Assembly (NCBI GenBank): GCA_019096155.1
Contig: JAHCVI010000001.1
Location: 14,285,243 to 14,349,242 of the forward strand
DNA: 64,000 nucleotides
Direction of reading: 5' to 3'
DNA from: Staphylotrichum longicolle
Taxonomy: Eukaryota > Ascomycota > Sordariomycetes > Sordariales > Chaetomiaceae
Every line of letters begins with the position of its first letter. The stretch's first letter is position 1. Below, in pieces: positions 11,564 to 22,364 of this stretch. A program made the translations under genes and the position numbers. Under the pieces are notes generated by a model. That model was not told the DNA's origin and did no database searches. It worked only from the letters and a program-made list of their open reading frames with translations.

Positions 11564-13905
11564 GGGTGGGTGGAGGGGATTGTTTACCCGGGTGGTGGGA
11601 TGTGGGATTGGTTTTTTTTCCCCCTCTTTCTGTGAGAGGGATGCCCGTTGGGGCTTAATACCATGGACGGCGTAGATGTGAGGGTCTGGTGGCTGCCGTG
11701 GAAGGTCTCGTGGATTATACCCCTTTCTGTTCACGTATCATTTCAATCAAGATGTAGTACATATCAAGTAGACAAGATTAGCTCATGCCCGGTAATGTGT
11801 TGCTGGGTGCCTTCGAGTCTCGACCAGACCACATGGTGAACCCTCAATTTCCCGGTAACAAAACTTTCGGGGTCGCAGCAAATTGGAGTTCAATCTTGGG
11901 AATTTTGTCTTGTGTGCAGCCGCGGCGGCGTGAACCAGGGGGGGGAAGGGGAAAAAAGGCGTATGCGGGCCGCCCAAACAACTCCCGCAGGGTGCAACGT
12001 GAACGCGCGGCCTGCGACGGTGCTAAATCGCTAGTCCTGAAACCCTGGCCTGCCCCCCGTTCGCCGTTCGCCAGGAGTCTGGCTGCCGGGTTTGGGGTTT
12101 CTTCTGCTGCAAGAGCCGCCGTGCTTGGCAGACGTTTGAAAACGCCTTGGCATCGCGGATCTTGGCGACTTGGCACTTGGCACCTTGGCATCTTGGCGTT
12201 TGTTGGGGGGTGATCGGGATTGTGGGAGATATCGAATCTGAAATCCAAAATCTGGGGATACGGATGGCGCACCGGGCTTTGGGACGAGGCAGGGCTCGCT
12301 TCCCGCTTTTGCCAGTTTAATTCGCTCGCCCCAGTCAGCGCCCTGCTGCAGAGAGGCTAACTAGTGCTTAGTGGCTGCGAGGAGGAGCTGCAATTCGACC
12401 GAGTGACCGAGTGACCGATTGAATGTGGCCGACTGTCCGACAGACGGGTTTCTCGGCCATGCCGCTCGCTCCACGCACAAGTGGGCATGTTTTCTCGCGG
12501 TTTGCCTTCACCCGAGCCCCTCCACGACCATGGCCCGAGGTCGAGCATCGCCGAAACAGCCGCTCAAAGATATCATTATCAAGTAAAGTGCTTTTCTCAG
12601 CCCCCCTGAGTCAGGGATAAGGTACGTATGGGAAACCGGGGATTGCGCCAAGGGAATATCCATTTTGGGGGGAAAGAAACCTGTATTGGCTGCTGCAGTG
12701 CCATCAAGGGACCTGCTGTCGTGTGAGCGGAACACTGCCGTCGCTACCACAGTTGGATGGCCAGTTTAGTCGTTTTTCCCTACGATGACTTTACTGTCTT
12801 CAGCCTAGTGCCTCACGTCGTGTGTGGTTGTGTGGGTAAGACGCCGCTGGGAAATAGGGGGGGTGAAAGCGAATCGCAGCCGTCAACGGGCCTCACTCGT
12901 GATGAGAAAACGATCAAAGGGCCAAAAGCTTACGCAACTCTTGCGCCGGGAAATGGGCTCGAGCTCCGGGCTTGTGGGGTAGCGGTGACGTTGAGCGCAG
13001 GGACAGGGCCACGGGAGGCCGGGACTCGCGCCGGGGTCAACCAGGGGCGGGCTGGGAGAAGTCGCGTGCTCAAGTGGAGGGTTAATAACTTCTGCGGAGG
13101 GACCATATCCCGGGGGGTGGGACGATATATTGTCACCGGACACGGGTTGGTATTGTGGTACTGCTTCCAGAACATGCACAGCAATAACCTTGTTGAGGCT
13201 CTTGATATTAACGTTGAGTTGCTGGACAGGAATAGTAACCGAGAGGCTGAGGCTATATGTCAATGTGATGCAGTTCAAGATGGCTCGTGAGTTGTGATGT
13301 GTGATGTGTCTGATGGCTGCAACTGCTGGGCGTCTTTGGACGAATACCCCGAGACTTGGGACCAGAATCAGACCCAGCATCCTTCCTCCCCTCAGCTCAC
13401 CCACATCCCGAGGGGTGGCGTGCCATGATGGATCCGGCAATAAGACAGCATGCGCAATTGCTCTCTCCTGGGCTTGGGCTGAGGCAGGGCCGCAGGGGAC
13501 CAGGACAAGGACACCCACTCGGCTTGGGCGCCCGAACCGAATCCAATGCCCGAATTTCCTCAACGCACCTCAGGGCAGCCCGCATGCAGACGCGCGTTGA
13601 TAACGCCGGTGGATGCGGAAGACCAGGTCCGCCCGGCCTGAACTCGCAGTCAAGCCCGGGATATGGCACCATGCCGCTACGCTCCTTGTCAGGTCCCAAA
13701 CCTGAATGACATCGCTTGTCTTTGCCTCATATGCAGCCGTACTGCCGCGCCGAGAACTGCTGTCGGTACCGCACTTTGTGATCCTGCCTAGATGCACTTG
13801 ATCAGAATCCCATATGTTTATACCATCTGATGCCGCCGCTATCACACGTGCCGTCGACCTCGTCCCCGAGTTGACCATCCCGCCCGCCACCCATCCGAAG
13901 CCGAC
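11564..13905. other. Long intergenic interval, no supported gene
   Basis: No domain-bearing frame was found on either strand. Degenerate CTTGGCA-type repeats lie at 12165-12205 and GACCGAGT repeats at 12399-12420. The last few hundred bases are probably the promoter of the LicD-like locus. Confidence 0.35.
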
Positions 13906-15174
13906 ATGAGACCATCACTATCTCTCCTATTCAACCAGAGACTCCTCCTCCTTCTCACAACCTTCCTCGTCTTCTCAGCTCTCCTCAGCACGGCGGCCGT
14001 CGCCCGAGGCGGCGGCCAGCCTTCGGCCTTTTACACACCACAACAACAACAGCAGCAGCAGCAGCAGGAACAGCAGCAGCAACAACAACAGAAAGAACAA
14101 CAAGCCCCCTTGACCGAGTCGACCGCCGACCAAAAAGACCCCCCAAAACAACAATCCATACCCCTGACAACACCAACTGAGACCCCCATCGCCCCTTCAA
14201 GTCTCCCGACCCAACCGGCGCCACCAGACCTCTTTATCCCGCCGTCCCCCTCACCATCATCCTCGCACTCATCCCACTCATCACCATCACCACCATCATC
14301 ATCATCCCCATCTCCATCCCCGACCTCCTCACCAACTCCCACCCCGAACTCCGCCGCCGCCCCCACCCCGCCCCGCCCCCGCCGAGTACAAGTACTTCCA
14401 CGAGGCGGGCTACACGTACGAGCTCGCGCACTACGACGCGCGCTTCTTCGCGCGGCCGTGCCCTATGACGCCCACCGCGCCGTGCTCTCCCACCTCGTGC
14501 GCGCCTACCTGACCACCCTGGCGGCACTGCACCTCGAGACCTGGCTCGCGCACGGCACCCTGCTGGGCTGGTGGTGGAACGGCCTCACCTTGCCCTGGGA
14601 CTACGACCTGGACGCGCAGGTCAGCGGCGCGACGATGCGTGCGCTGGCGGACCGGCACAACGGCAGCCTGCACGAGTACCGCTACGTGGACGCCGAAACG
14701 GGCAGGGAGGAGACGAGGGTGTATTTGTTGGATGTGGGCCCCTTCGCGACCGAGGCGGACCGCGGGACGGGGAGAACGTGATTGATGCGCGGTGGATGAC
14801 GTCGGCACGGGCATGTTTGTGGACATCACGGCGCTGATGGAGCGGGATCCCGTGGGCCCGGGGTGGTGAGCTGTAAGAACTTTCACGGGTATATACGGCG
14901 GAGCAGCTGTATCCGCTGCGCGAGACGGAGTTTGAGGGGGTGCAGGCGCTGGTGCCGTGGGGGTATGAGGGGATCTTGGTGGAGGAGTATGGGGAGAAGA
15001 GCTTGGTGACGACCGAGTGGGAAGGGTAAGTTTTAATCCCTTGATGTTTTTGTTTTTGGTTTGTTTATTGTGGAAAAGGGGTTGGCTAACATGATGCGAC
15101 ACAGACACGTTTGGAAACCGGACATCAAGCAATGGGTCAAGAAGAACGAGACGGAAACCGAGGCGACCTTGTAG
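13906..15174 (+). pseudogene. LicD-family nucleotidyltransferase-like gene with about six frame breaks
   Basis: LicD proteins are nucleotidyltransferase-fold enzymes that transfer phosphocholine or similar groups to glycans; fungal members are secretory. The ATG at 13906 begins a signal peptide (LLLLLTTFLVFSALLSTA), then a poly-Gln tract and a Pro/Ser-rich linker. The LicD domain follows, but in pieces in different frames: EYKYFHEAGYTYEL (14384), PYDAHRAVLSHLVRAYL, the core ETWLAHGTLLGWWWNG with PWDYDLDAQVS (14535-14620), GENVIDARW (14772), GTGMFVDITALMERD (14804), SCKNFHGY (14869) and EGVQALVPWGYEGILVEEYG (from about 14933). A phase-correct intron at 15026-15104 leads to a Lys-rich C-terminus ending TAG at 15172. 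Breaks fall near 14380, 14455, 14765, 14793, 14867 and 14890. As written, translation stops at 14781. Either a decayed gene or dense indel errors in GC-rich sequence. Confidence 0.7.
14038..14104 (+). repeat. CAG/CAA trinucleotide tract (poly-Gln)
   Basis: A mixed CAA/CAG run encodes about 20 glutamines with two Glu interruptions just after the predicted signal peptide of the LicD-like locus. Confidence 0.85.
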
Positions 15175-16134
15175 GCAAGGGATAGACACTGTACAAACGA
15201 TCACTGGAGGCTACGCTGGCGCCGTAGCCTTGTACATAAGCCTGGCGTATATATCTTGGTCTTCAACACACCGAGGACAGGAGGAGTTTGTTTGCATCAG
15301 CATAACCAAGTATCAAATAGTTGACAACATCTTGAACTCTCTTGAAATCCAACTTTAGCAAAGTTCGTTCATGTACATGTATCAAGGACAGAACGCCAAC
15401 CTTGAATATCAACAGCGTGCAGTGTACCTAGTCTCACTGCCTCACTCGGCCCCTTCCCTCCCATGCCTCCTCTCCCCCCTCTCTCTCTTTCAATTTTGTT
15501 GCCCCTTTTCCTCTTCAATTTTGTTGCCCCTTTTCCTCTTCCGCCTCCCATCCCTTATCTTTGGTGACACGTCTCATCAACTCCTGGTCCCCACTCACCA
15601 ATTCTCACCGAGGCCGCGTCACCATAAGCATCATGACATGGTTCTTGGAGTGCACTCCATCTCGTATCCTCGAATTTCCCCCTATTTGACGCTGATGATG
15701 ATGATGATGATGATGCCACACACTAGTGCTGGGAGGTGTCGTGCTGGATCATCAAACAGGGATCTCGTTCCTCCTCGTGGTGGCAGTTACAATCCGGGTT
15801 AAAGGGGCTAACGGGGATGCGGCTATAACCGCGTGGATCTTGCAGTTGCAGCCGTGTCGTGCAGAGCATCGTCAGCCGGGCCGTGATGACAGGGATCTGG
15901 GATCGTTCAGATGGTTGACCAGTCTCTACGCAGGAGTTTGAAATCCTGCCTGGGCGACGGGATCACTGGCATGATTCGAGATGAGCAGAGAATAACGGAC
16001 GGCCTCATCTAGCCGGTCTCACCTTGCCAAAGCCGTTGCGCCCTGCCGACCTACAGGCCTTCACAGGCAGAACACCCCGTACTTCACAGAACAAAGCGCG
16101 CTAAAAGGCAGGTAGGTATCCCCCCCCCAAAAAT
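15175..16134. other. Convergent intergenic interval, no gene seen
   Basis: This interval separates the ends of the LicD-like locus and the minus-strand Rgp1 gene. It carries a 25-bp tandem duplication (15491-15540), an ATG/GAT trinucleotide run near 15697-15716 and a small hairpin (GCAGGA/TCCTGC) near 15930. No coding sequence is supported. Confidence 0.4.
15491..15540. repeat. Two-copy 25-bp tandem repeat
   Basis: A 25-bp pyrimidine-rich unit starting CAATTTTGTTGCCCC occurs twice in exact tandem (15491-15515 and 15516-15540). Confidence 0.92.
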
Positions 16135-19022
16135 CTATTCAAGCCTCAACACGTCTATCATCTTCGTCCCCAGCCCAAACCAACCCAGCCCAGCCCAACT
16201 CACCGGCAACCCCTCCTCCATCACCTCATCCCGCTCCAGCTTCTCCAGCCCATTACACGCCGCGCCATAAACCCGCAGCGGCACCGCCACCTCGAAGCTC
16301 TCACACATCAGATTCTCCACGCCCACCAACACCAGCCCCCCGCGCTCATCCCTCGAGATCTCCTCCAACAGCGGATGCGGCCCCTGCGCCGCCGACACCG
16401 ACGCCTGCCTCGACCCCTCCTCCCATCCGCCTCCTCGGCGAGCATCCCCTGCCCCTCCCCTTCCCCTTGCCCATTCTCTCCTTCCTCCTCACTCTCACCC
16501 GCACCCTGCTGTAGAGGTTGCTGCTGCTGCTGCTGCTGCTGCAGCGGCTGCACAGGCACCACAAACTCCAGCCTGACCTTCCACTCCAGCCCGACGCCGC
16601 TCGTGACAAACTGCGGCGTGGCCGTGGCGGGGATCGCGGGCGCAAACACGGCCCGCCGCGCAAACAGGCACGCCTCGCTGCCGCTCGCCCACACCTTGCG
16701 CGTGACGCGCGCCACGCTCGCCTCGCTCCGCAGCGCGAGGCTCGCGTCCACCTTCTCGCTCGTCTCGAGCGCGGCGTGCAGCGCGTAGCACTGCACCTCG
16801 GCGCCCGCGAAGTCCACCACCACCGACACGGTCTCGCCGAGGCGGTAGGCCGGGCGCGCGAGCATGACGACGCAGACGCGGCGGCCGTTGCGGGCGATCT
16901 CGAAGCGGTTGGGGGACTGGGCGTGCGGGGTGGCGGGCGCGAGGTTGGCGCGCAGGATGGCCAGGTCGATGGCCTCCTTGGCGGTGGGCGGGGGGCCATA
17001 GGACGGGTGGCTGCTGTCGGCGAGGGAGATGATGGAGGGGCGGCGCGAGGAGGACGGGCTGAGGTGCGCGGTGGGGCTGAGGAGGGCGCCCGGGTGGGAA
17101 GAGGGGTGGTGTGGGTGCGGTGGGCGGGAGAGGAGGTCGTCGACGTAGGTGAGGAAGGAAGAGATTGTGGAGGGAGAGGAGGCTGATGATGGCGAGGGTT
17201 TGTTGGCGCTGTTGGGTTTTTGTTGGGGGTTGGCGACAGTCTGGACACGGGCTTGGTCGCGCAGAAGGATGTAGGGCGACATCAAGTCGTGGCCGAGGAT
17301 CTCGCCGTGGCTGTTGACGCTCCCTAGCACCCGGAACGGAACGTCCACGGACTTGACACGCTGCTCCTTGGCGCCGCCCGGCCGCTGCGTGCCGATCACG
17401 AGGCTGTAGGATATCTTCATGGCCTTGCCGCGGTGTGTCGGCGGTAACCCCTTGGGAAGTTTGAAGATGTACTCAAACGCCTTGCTCTCCCCGGGAGCGA
17501 GTTGCAGGTCGACAAAGAGGATCGACTGCGGTGTAGAGAGTAGAGGGATCGCCTTCGAGTTGGCGATCCCGCGCATCTCCTTGATGCTGCTGAGCTCGCC
17601 CCCGCCCAAAAGCTCGCCGATCGAGCTGGTGATATTGCCCCATCCGAACCCGCGCAGCAACCCGCTGTCGCGCTTGGGCGTCTCCAGGCCGACGACACCG
17701 CCTCCTTGCCCGCCGACAACCTTTTCGCTTGACCGCCTCGAACGGCCCAAGATTAATCAGCGACCCGTCCAGAGTAAACGACCCCTGAATCTGTGCGTAG
17801 CCCATCATGAGCACTTCGGGCGGCCTGGCGGCACTCGGCGCGAGATTGGACGTCCTCCGGTAATGGGGCGAGCGCACTTGGGTCCGCAGAGGCTGCTGCG
17901 TCACGTACTCGGACGCGAGGGTCTCAGATGAGTTGTTGCTGAGGGAGTAGAACTCGCCGCTACTCCTCGGCGTCCCTGCTATGCTCGTGGTTGCGAGTAC
18001 CCTCGCCGCCGACGCGACCCCCTGTTCGTTTATGGTCGGTACAGCGTCTCTCATCCTTGTTGGCAACCCGCTCAGGGTCGGGCTCATCGCGTCCTCTTCT
18101 GTTCTCGGAGTGGTCGGCGAAGGCGACATGGGAAACCTGAACTCGGCCAGCGGGTTTGGCGACACCGGAGACCGCCGCGGGAACTCGGCCCTCGGAGTCT
18201 CGGGCGCTGTCGCGGTGCCTGGCCGCCGGCCGTTGATACTCCTCTCGGGCGGATACGAGGCATGGAAGAGGGGTGACGACTGGGAAGTCGGTATCCTTGG
18301 ATGAGTTGCTGGGATGGTCAGCACTTGGCCTTCTTTCTTCATGAACCAAGCGACTCACCGGATCGCGGCCCGTTGAACAGCCCACCTCGGGGCAGGATCT
18401 GCAAACTCGACGCACGGGCGTGACCCCTCGGCCTTTGAGGCTTGGGTGACGCGATGCTGCTCTGCCCATCGTCGACGGTACTCAGCGAGCCAATCGAGAC
18501 AATTGACACGGATCGCTTGTGCCCATGGCCGTTCCCCCTCCCACTCCCACTCCCACTCCCATTCCCGTTCCCGTTCCCGTTCCCATTGTGTGACGCCCCG
18601 GTGCCAGTGGGCGGAACAGGCGACCACGAGGAGACCGACCCAGTCCGAGCGCGGGACGCGGCCGACGGGACAGAAAGCGAGAGGGTGGACCGGTGACCGC
18701 GGGCGCTCGGGGGCGGCGCAAGGCCAGAACTGGGCTTCCCGCGCCCCTGGGCGCCGGGGTGTAAGGGAGAGGGCTGACGGGGACCGCGCTCAGCGCCCGG
18801 GTGTCTCGACGAGTTCGGCGGGAACTGGGACGAGGGCCGCAGGGAGGTCGGGGTGGAGCGGCCGGAGCTCTCGGGGGGCCGGGCGACGTTCTTGAAGGTG
18901 ATTGTGCATTTGACCTCCTCGCCGGCAAAGACGACCTGCTCGTGCCAGCGCACAAAGACGCGGATGTTGCTGTTGTTCTTGTTGTTGCCAATTGCGCCGG
19001 AACTGGGGGTGTCGGGCGACAT
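16135..19022 (-). CDS. rgp1: Rgp1-domain protein (Ric1-Rgp1 exchange factor subunit), two apparent frameshifts
   Basis: Rgp1 pairs with Ric1 to activate the Golgi GTPase Ypt6/Rab6 in endosome-to-Golgi transport. Exon 1 runs 19022..18359 and exon 2 18308..16135, joined in phase across a 50-nt intron. The ATG at 19022 gives MSPDTPSSGAIG; the frame upstream offers only non-ATG starts. Family blocks: the arrestin-like opening RVFVRWHEQVVFAGEEVKC, then PPEVLMMGYAQIQGSFTLDG, GWGNITSSIGELLGGGELSS, GESKAFEYIFKLPKGLPPTH and, at the end, GGLVLVGVENLMCESFEVAV. A low-complexity Gly/Asn/Ser insert and a poly-Gln tract interrupt the domain. The frame breaks twice: near 17728 (four A where three keep the frame) and near 16412 (a G run one short). 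Both breaks are in homopolymers and conserved sequence resumes after each, so sequence error is the likelier cause here. Confidence 0.85.
16518..16547 (-). repeat. CTG/CAG trinucleotide run (poly-Gln in Rgp1)
   Basis: Eight or more CTG units on the plus strand encode a glutamine run in the minus-strand Rgp1 frame. Confidence 0.85.
18540..18592 (-). repeat. In-frame hexanucleotide repeat in Rgp1
   Basis: About eight tandem CCCACT/CCCGTT-type hexamers encode alternating Gly-Asn and Gly-Ser dipeptides. The 6-bp unit keeps the reading frame when copy number changes. Confidence 0.85.
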
Positions 19023-19502
19023 GGTCTCGGGCAACAACAGTGGACGGAGGACAGCGGAGAACGGAGAGCGGAGAGCGGAGAGGTGGACGGGTTCAACGTT
19101 CAGCGGCGGAAACAGGGGTCGGAATTCGGTTTATGCCCCTTCGCGGACATCAAAACGGGGCGCCGGAGTCGTCAAACCGCGGGATTCAGCATTGCTGATA
19201 AGGGGCATCTTGCGGTAGGCGGTGCACGATGCAGGGTTGCGACACGGCCGGATACGGTGTCGTGGCTTTCTTTCACTGAGTGATGATGTCCCGCGCTCTG
19301 TGGGCACCGCGACGCCCCAGGTTCCGACGAGTGAGCTCATCGCTGCGGGCGGAAACACACGGCACCGCTTAACCCTAACCCTTTTAATATCAACCCCTGA
19401 CTGAATGCCAGAGGGTGCAAGCCATTCTTTATGCCATTTTACTCAATTCCAACAAAACCATCCGTAACGCCCAACCCCTTGCCCTTAACCCTCCCCTCGC
19501 CC
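19023..19502. other. Intergenic, Rgp1 promoter and RFC5 3' flank
   Basis: No coding sequence was seen. A short AACCCTAACCCTTTT run near 19372 resembles a telomere repeat but is too short to be one. Confidence 0.4.
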
Positions 19503-20661
19503 TCACAAATCCATGCTCATCAGATACATCTCAAATATCCTCATAAACTTGGCGACAAACGCCTCCAGATGGAAGATGACCTTGGTGCCAGTTTTGATCC
19601 GGTGCTCGAAGAAAGCAGCCCACTTGATGACATCCGCCTTGAGTGCATCGTCAATAAGCGGGATAAGCTTGAAAGTGAGCGTCCTCAAGATTGTGGTCGC
19701 CGGGATGCAGTGCGTCAGCAGATCGTAGAGCTTCGACCGGACCTGCAGAATTCGGGCAGGTGTGTGCTCGTCCATGATCTCCTTGGCGATCTGGCCGATG
19801 AGGGCCTCCCAATCGGGAGGCGGTATTGGTGTGGTGTCTGTGACTTTCTCGCTGCTGGGGCTTAGCATTGTCTCCTGGAGGGTGGCAGGCGGGGCCTTAC
19901 TTTTGAGCATGCACCGCCTCAAACATGAGCAGGGCCTTGCGCAGATTCCTGCCGCTTTCCTCGGCAATCCTCTGGTGCAGGCCCTTCACTACTGGCCATC
20001 CTTCTTTCTTTGCAGATGAAGCCAGCACATCGCAAATCTCCTCGTGGGTCGGGGCAGCTACCCGGACGAGCAGCGTTCGTGATCGGATAGGCGCAATGAT
20101 GTTCGCGGTGGTGTTGGCAAGGAGGATGAGCCGCAGGTTGGGCGAGTACTTTTCCATCGTCCGACGGAGGGCAGCCTGGGCGTCTCTTGTGAGGTGGTCG
20201 GCCTCGTTGATCACCACCACCTTGAACTTCTGCCTTGCTGACTGGTCAACCTGCTGTGTTTGCGCAACCTCCTTGAGCAGGTCCTGGATGACCACTCTGT
20301 CGTAGTTGCCGACGTCTGACGGAGTGATTTCGAGGTGGTAGACAGAGGCGACAATGTTGAACTCGAGCTTGCGGTTGCTGCTGGTTTGGAAGACGCGGGC
20401 ATCGATCTTGATTTTCTCGACACCAGGCCCGAAGAGCTCCTTCAAGGTCGCGACAATTCTCGTCTTCTTTCCCGCGCCCGATGGACCGGTGATTAAGAGG
20501 TGGGGGAAATCCGGGCTTTGCGCCTTTCGACACTGTTAGCAGCTGCCTTTTTAGATGGGTCAAGCGGTTCGCACCAGAGAGCGCAGTCGCTCAGAGAGCT
20601 CCTCGTGATATGTGAGGGCATCCAGGGATCTGGGACGATGCTTATCGACAATGAGCGCCAT
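19503..20661 (-). CDS. rfc5: Replication factor C subunit 5 (yeast Rfc5; human RFC3 equivalent)
   Basis: RFC5 is one of the four small AAA+ subunits of the clamp loader that opens PCNA at primer ends; it also serves the checkpoint loader Rad24-RFC. The ATG at 20661 gives MALIVDKHRPRSLDAL. Exons: 20661..20575, 20523..19901 and 19854..19503, giving 353 residues. A second acceptor nine bases upstream (exon from 20532) would add three residues. Visible motifs are the modified P-loop GPSGAGKKTR, VVVINEADHLTRDAQAALRR (Walker B with Asn-Glu) and LILLANTTANIIAPIRSR (sensor 1 and the SRC-like IRSR). The C-terminal collar helices end at TGA 19503. All four small subunits share this fold; the GAGKKTR P-loop and INEADHL point to the Rfc5 type. 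Confidence 0.94.
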
Positions 20662-21119
20662 GGTCTAGTTCCGATTGTTGCCACGTTGTTTGATTCCGAT
20701 GTGAACGTGGTGGCTGTTGCGGGACTGGCGATTTTGGCTGGGGTGTCAGGGTTCAAGTTGGGAGACGCGTTGGACGCGTTTCTGGCAGTGGGACTGGGGC
20801 TGCGCCAAGAAAACCAATTAAGCGTGCACGGGCCACACCAGGTAGTGATGGGCTGGGTGAGCTGAGGTACCTTAGGTTGATGTATCAGTCTGCTGCAAGC
20901 CCACTACAAATCTGTCAAGGCTCGAAAGCCCAAAACCGGCAGAGTTAGGGCGGCTGCTGCATAGATATCCAGTGCTCTCTACTGAAGCTCTCATTGTGCA
21001 GTGAACATCGCACGACTGGATTCACTAAGCCTTGCACCTGAAAATTAAACTTTACACCACATTCGGCCGCTGTGTTAGTCTACATATGATACAACAAAAA
21101 CAGGGTGTTGGCCCGGCTG
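20662..21119. other. Intergenic, RFC5 promoter and L16 3' flank
   Basis: No coding sequence is supported. The minus-strand genes L16 and RFC5 are in tandem, so this holds the L16 3' end and the RFC5 promoter. Confidence 0.4.
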
Positions 21120-21973
21120 CTATGAAGGAGGTGTTGAGCTAGAGCTCGCCGTGGATGCCGGGGCGGCAGCCGACTCCGCTGCTGGGAGCTTCTTCCAAGG
21201 GCGCTTGAGGTCTTCCAACGTGACACCGTCCAGCTTCGTGATGCCAACCACCGGCGGATCGCCCTTCTTCACAAACTCATATTGTCCTATACAACAGTCA
21301 GCGTCTGCACGGACACCTGGGACCGGAAAGGCATACCTGGCAGCTTGTTGCCCGCGAGCCGGAACGCATCCCGGATAACCTGCTCGTGGAGCATTCCCCT
21401 GATCTCGAAGAGGATCTGGTTGACAGCCACCCTGGCCGCCCAATGGTCGAAAGCACCCTTGCCCTTACCCATTCTCATCTTTGCGCCCCATCCGTCAGCA
21501 CATGTCTAGTCCTGTCGAAGGGGGCCTGGTCTCACCTCGTTGCCGCTGACGAACACACCAACGTTGCAAGCAACCCGCTTGTACAACCGGTATTTTTGAC
21601 CACGCAACCGCTGCTTGATGGTGTCCTCGGCCGTCTTGAGCTGGGCAGCGCTGATTCTGCGGTGGTGGTCGAACATGCGCAGGCCGTAGTCGCCCCACAC
21701 AACCGTTGTGCCCTTGGTCGACCCTCCCGTCGGCACTCTGGGCCGCCCCTTCATCATCTTCTTCTTGCGGGGGATGTTGGGTTCCAGCCACGATCCCGCC
21801 CGGATCGCAGTCGCCGAGAATAGCCTGACATGCTGGGGTGCGGTGGCCGTTGCTGTCGGCGCGGTCGGACGGAGGGCGGTCGCCGAGGGCAGGGAGACTC
21901 GGAGGGGCGTCGCAGGCGTTATCCTAAGCGACTGAAAAGCGCTGACGAGCGCCGATGAAGTGGTTGGCCTCAT
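21120..21973 (-). CDS. mrpl16: Mitochondrial large-subunit ribosomal protein L16 (uL16m)
   Basis: uL16m sits near the peptidyl-transferase centre of the mitochondrial ribosome. Exons 21973..21536, 21478..21337 and 21286..21120 join in phase to 248 residues. The N-terminus [18 protein letters not shown] is rich in Ser, Arg and Ala, as expected of a mitochondrial presequence. The L16 core shows as [67 protein letters not shown] and [18 protein letters not shown]. An Ala/Ser-rich C-terminal extension follows. The gene is divergent from RFC1, with 391 bp between the two start codons. Confidence 0.96.
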
Positions 21974-22364
21974 GGCGGTCGAATTGGCCGGGTTGGGCGG
22001 TCTTGACGGGTCTGGATGGGTTGCGTTCAACCGCCGAAAAAAGACCCCGGCACACTCCGTCGCATTAGCTTCCCTCTGGGGTCGCGCCGGAGAAACTGCG
22101 GAGCGCCAAGAACAGAAGTGGGGCATCTCGCTTCCCACTCAACGCCCTTCAGCGCGTCACCTCAACGCGTCGGGATAATTGAAGCTGCAGCGGCAGTGGG
22201 CAGGCTTCCATCACTGCCTAGCTCCAAACCTTTCAGCAGCAACCACCCAAACGAGGCAAACCGAACCACACATAAATTCGCAGTTTTCTTGTTCTCAACT
22301 CCACCCTCGATTATTGCAGCAGACCCCATTGAACAATTGGCGACACTTCATCCCAATCACCACC
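21974..22364. promoter_or_regulatory. Shared promoter region, L16 / RFC1
   Basis: This 391-bp region lies between divergent start codons and must serve a mitochondrial ribosomal and a DNA replication gene. No coding sequence and no clear TATA box were seen. Confidence 0.5.

Noticed and set aside
15920..15950. Hairpin GCAGGA/TCCTGC, considered as a tRNA T-arm
   Set aside because: The loop lacks TTCRANNY and no acceptor, D or anticodon stems could be found around it.
19366..19383. AACCCTAACCC, telomere-like sequence (also near 6764)
   Set aside because: Under three units, flanked by ordinary genes; chance similarity is enough.
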